Source of the DNA: Oscillibacter hominis
Lineage (GTDB): Bacteria > Bacillota > Clostridia > Oscillospirales > Oscillospiraceae
Direction: 5' to 3'
NCBI RefSeq assembly: GCF_014334055.1
Contig: NZ_CP060490.1
Coordinates: 1,240,001-1,304,000, forward strand
Length of the DNA stretch: 64,000 bases
Below are positions 63,001 through 64,000 of the stretch, one piece after another. Made by a program: the position numbers and the translations under genes. The notes under the pieces were generated by a model, which ran no database searches, was not told where the DNA came from, and saw only the letters and a list, made by a program, of their open reading frames with translations. Position 1 is the first letter of the stretch. Each line of letters starts with the position of its first letter.

Positions 63001-64000
63001 GAACAGCGGGGAGAGCTCTTCTATATCCAGGACTTCTGGGCCCCGGCGGGCAGCATCGTCGTTCCCTCCCCTCCCTCCGCCTCCCGTCCCGCAGACGCAG
63101 AATGGCTCCCGCAGGTGGAAGCCCAATTCCCCTCCGACGCCGCAAAACTGGTCCGAACTACCATGGACTCCTATGAGGAGGGGCTGTCCCTTGCCTGCGC
63201 CCGGGAAACCGCCTCCTACTGGGAGGGCGCCTATTCCTCATACCTGGGCAGTCAAAGCGCCGACGTGGTGGCGAACTTCCTGCTCAAGATCAGCAATTCC
63301 CCCGCGGACATCTCTTTCCAGTATGACGTCCGGGCGGAGAGTGCTCTGAACAGACTCTTCGACCAGTATCTCCGCACGCCCTACGACCTGAGCATTTCCC
63401 TCTCCGGCCTTGGGGAAGCCGAGCAGGCGGATCTCGTCCACCTTTTGGCCCTGGAGGCCCAGTATAACCAGTGGCAGTATGAGGCCCGGGAGCTTCCGGC
63501 GGCTTTCCCCTCCACATCGGAGGGCCGCCGGGCTGAGGAATTTTACAACCAGGTGGAATCGGCTATCCACGAGCTGGACGGCACTGAGACCAAGACGGTC
63601 CGGGAGGATACTTACGGCCTGACCCTTGCCTATCCGGCGGGCTGGGACTCGTTCGGCACGGTGCGCACCAGCGCGGAAGAGGGCGGAGAGACAGTCTTTT
63701 CCCTCCGGGAGAATGGGGCCTTTCAAAAGACCGGAGACGGCCTGGTGTGGACGATCACAATCTCGCCCAGAGATGAATTTGAAGCTGAGCTGGGCACCGA
63801 CTTCTCCCAGTTCGTGGGCCCGGCCGGCGGCGTCATCGGCACCGATCAGACCTATGTCTACGTGTTGTCAGAGCCAACGGATGTACAGTACCTGGAGCAC
63901 AACTTCTTGAGCCGGCGCCACTACGGCTGCCTGCGGGTCTGCTCCCAGACGGTGCTGGAGGATTTTTTGAGCCGCAACGGCATTGACGCCAACCCCCAGT
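60058..64000 (+). CDS. BlaR1/M56-family membrane metallopeptidase sensor with very long extracellular domain, truncated by the window edge
   Basis: An open frame of 1314 codons with no stop before the window ends. TM helices are near residues 3-19, 32-48 and 130-154. The cytoplasmic zinc-protease motif is HETAH (212-216), with ELACD (E253, D257) as third ligand region. A fourth TM (about 316-337, TVAAALFAVVVLVAAVCAF) leads into at least 970 extracellular residues. The first part (DYLGLTLDETRQIGLEQF..., YCFHGDTNYRGS) is like other Oscillospiraceae M56 proteins, but no penicillin-binding sensor motifs (SxxK, KTG) are apparent. BlaR1 is about 600 residues, so this is more than twice that. The ligand is unknown. 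Confidence 0.9.
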   Translation, partial: MKEILITSSLLILALLTLRRVFRHKISRRVQYALWLVVALRLLVPVSLPDMGFSALSVTQNVQETVSAQLESRTVYVLPVDRAPAEEYPFSQQVQPGQVVPDGASFGYPVLSRDGQTVTRYADRLTATEVLSLVWKAGILLTGIWFLVGNLLFYRRLRKTRRPFETKEAALPCYLVEDGLSSPCLFGLLRPAVYLTPSACSSEERLRHVLAHETAHYRHGDHIWSLLRCLCLAVYWFNPLVWAAAAASRTDCELACDESALQHLGEAQRIPYGQTLLSLIPVKAVPTGLLRTATTMTSGKHQLKDRIQRIAQKRQTVAAALFAVVVLVAAVCAFTFTGGDAEKPWDPIGEEELHYFNEEYFNGEDYNLRNQFLSSLYDAPEEIDLFELFYCGSGLTEEMTAPELQSVIDVGYGGYPPDTDYTKLSASNMNQVLEDYLGLTLDETRQIGLEQFTYLAEYDAYYCFHGDTNYRGSVTFSSGSRRGDLIRLIYDDWFMGDGYKVLTLRKTGGGYHFVSNQRYLPPPAGELDQVLSLERAAPHPLEAVPTEEHVSDLLEILQSCPIEQGNLEGRTAAFYRAADETIYAALIQSEADLWTAECFLTVEYDATADRLSIRPFSNLLGYDGFVVEYPIAMGTSVTAYYTLDDAGQLQLLFETTGGCSTYDMDLDGQQELLYEPLGAEPEERGLYLLFQGQGELKEAHLDSLLQDAYPNWSYWEFGSFDSGSFLLPLNGYDEQNNWTTSQRFLRFTGGTLESYRDNRSTKDHVMEGIDAAEDVLAAAKEEVEGFYREARDYDREYDPHYDDWRIESLTFTGSYEIHGVPVELYNLNYEFHSSSPESVALAGGMYLKEDGWLCPSYPYCTHLLFLKNDDGSRSYVGARMINDCGPDSDLFWEDFQPLLFESDVFFDPEDAFRAAVMEHVGASLGEGALYAAEAHAVLSIADPGEPLSTYYGVALYQESGYTGGVDLTVLRQCFFPCSVTLEQRGELFYIQDFWAPAGSIVVPSPPSASRPADAEWLPQVEAQFPSDAAKLVRTTMDSYEEGLSLACARETASYWEGAYSSYLGSQSADVVANFLLKISNSPADISFQYDVRAESALNRLFDQYLRTPYDLSISLSGLGEAEQADLVHLLALEAQYNQWQYEARELPAAFPSTSEGRRAEEFYNQVESAIHELDGTETKTVREDTYGLTLAYPAGWDSFGTVRTSAEEGGETVFSLRENGAFQKTGDGLVWTITISPRDEFEAELGTDFSQFVGPAGGVIGTDQTYVYVLSEPTDVQYLEHNFLSRRHYGCLRVCSQTVLEDFLSRNGIDANPQ

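Overview
The window is a gene-dense, GC-rich stretch of a Clostridia-type Firmicutes chromosome. A spore-forming, probably butyrate-producing member of the Oscillospiraceae (Flavonifractor/Oscillibacter-like) fits best. This rests on forespore sigma-G, GerW/YtfJ, YmxH and DacF (sporulation), a butyryl-CoA:acetate-type CoA-transferase, the fused IspH-S1 protein, a T-box on alaS, and the cluster order. The genus is inference. I see no rRNA, tRNA, CRISPR array, transposase, integrase or prophage, so the window looks like core chromosome with a more variable right end.

Layout. (1) 1-14165, all minus strand: about 17 tightly packed genes reading from cdaA (c-di-AMP synthase) through cdaR, an RseC-like gene, DUF5685, a J-domain gene, yicC, remA, gmk, rpoZ, priA, def, fmt, a Zn-peptidase, rsmB, rlmN and prpC into a PASTA-type kinase cut by the left edge. 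(2) 14299-19106: a cysteine desulfurase with a DUF3343 Se/S carrier, then carD-ispD-ispF, then a CoA-transferase with its own promoter and terminator. (3) 19106-29529: rpiR - HI0933-type flavoprotein - cmk - plsC - ispH/S1, and site-2 protease - scpA - scpB - DUF2953 - gerW - dacF - rluB. (4) 29820-33828: rpsB-tsf, ymxH, and divergent sigG with a sigma-F-like promoter, then a patatin. (5) 33896-43783: glnS, DUF6514, an autoregulated-looking XRE gene followed by comEC-holA-RNase M5-like, then alaS (T-box)-DUF4250-HIT. (6) 43798-53079: an HTH protein with a glycine-pentad tail, a YeiH transporter, a COG2509 flavoprotein, an unrecognised zinc-ribbon gene, U32 peptidase-mltG, a tiny cysteine-rich membrane peptide, a thymidylate-kinase-like gene with a WecG/TagA glycosyltransferase, and a DMT transporter. 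(7) 53144-64000: 3-methyladenine glycosylase, HAD hydrolase, a sortase-type surface protein with beta-helix-like repeats, PcrA, and a BlaI/M56 sensor pair whose M56 member exceeds 1314 residues and runs off the right edge.

The genes mostly serve translation and tRNA/rRNA maturation (fmt, def, rsmB, rlmN, rluB, glnS, alaS, rpsB, tsf, trhP-like), replication and repair (priA, holA, pcrA, AAG, scpAB), isoprenoid synthesis (ispD, ispF, ispH), envelope sensing (cdaA/R, PrkC/PrpC, BlaI/M56, mltG, dacF) and sporulation. The points most worth a second look are the oversized M56 sensor with its clear operator, the exact period-5 glycine repeat fused to an HTH, the cysteine-rich 53-residue peptide, the palindromic operator in front of an XRE-comEC operon, and the unbroken c-di-AMP-to-Ser/Thr-kinase gene run.
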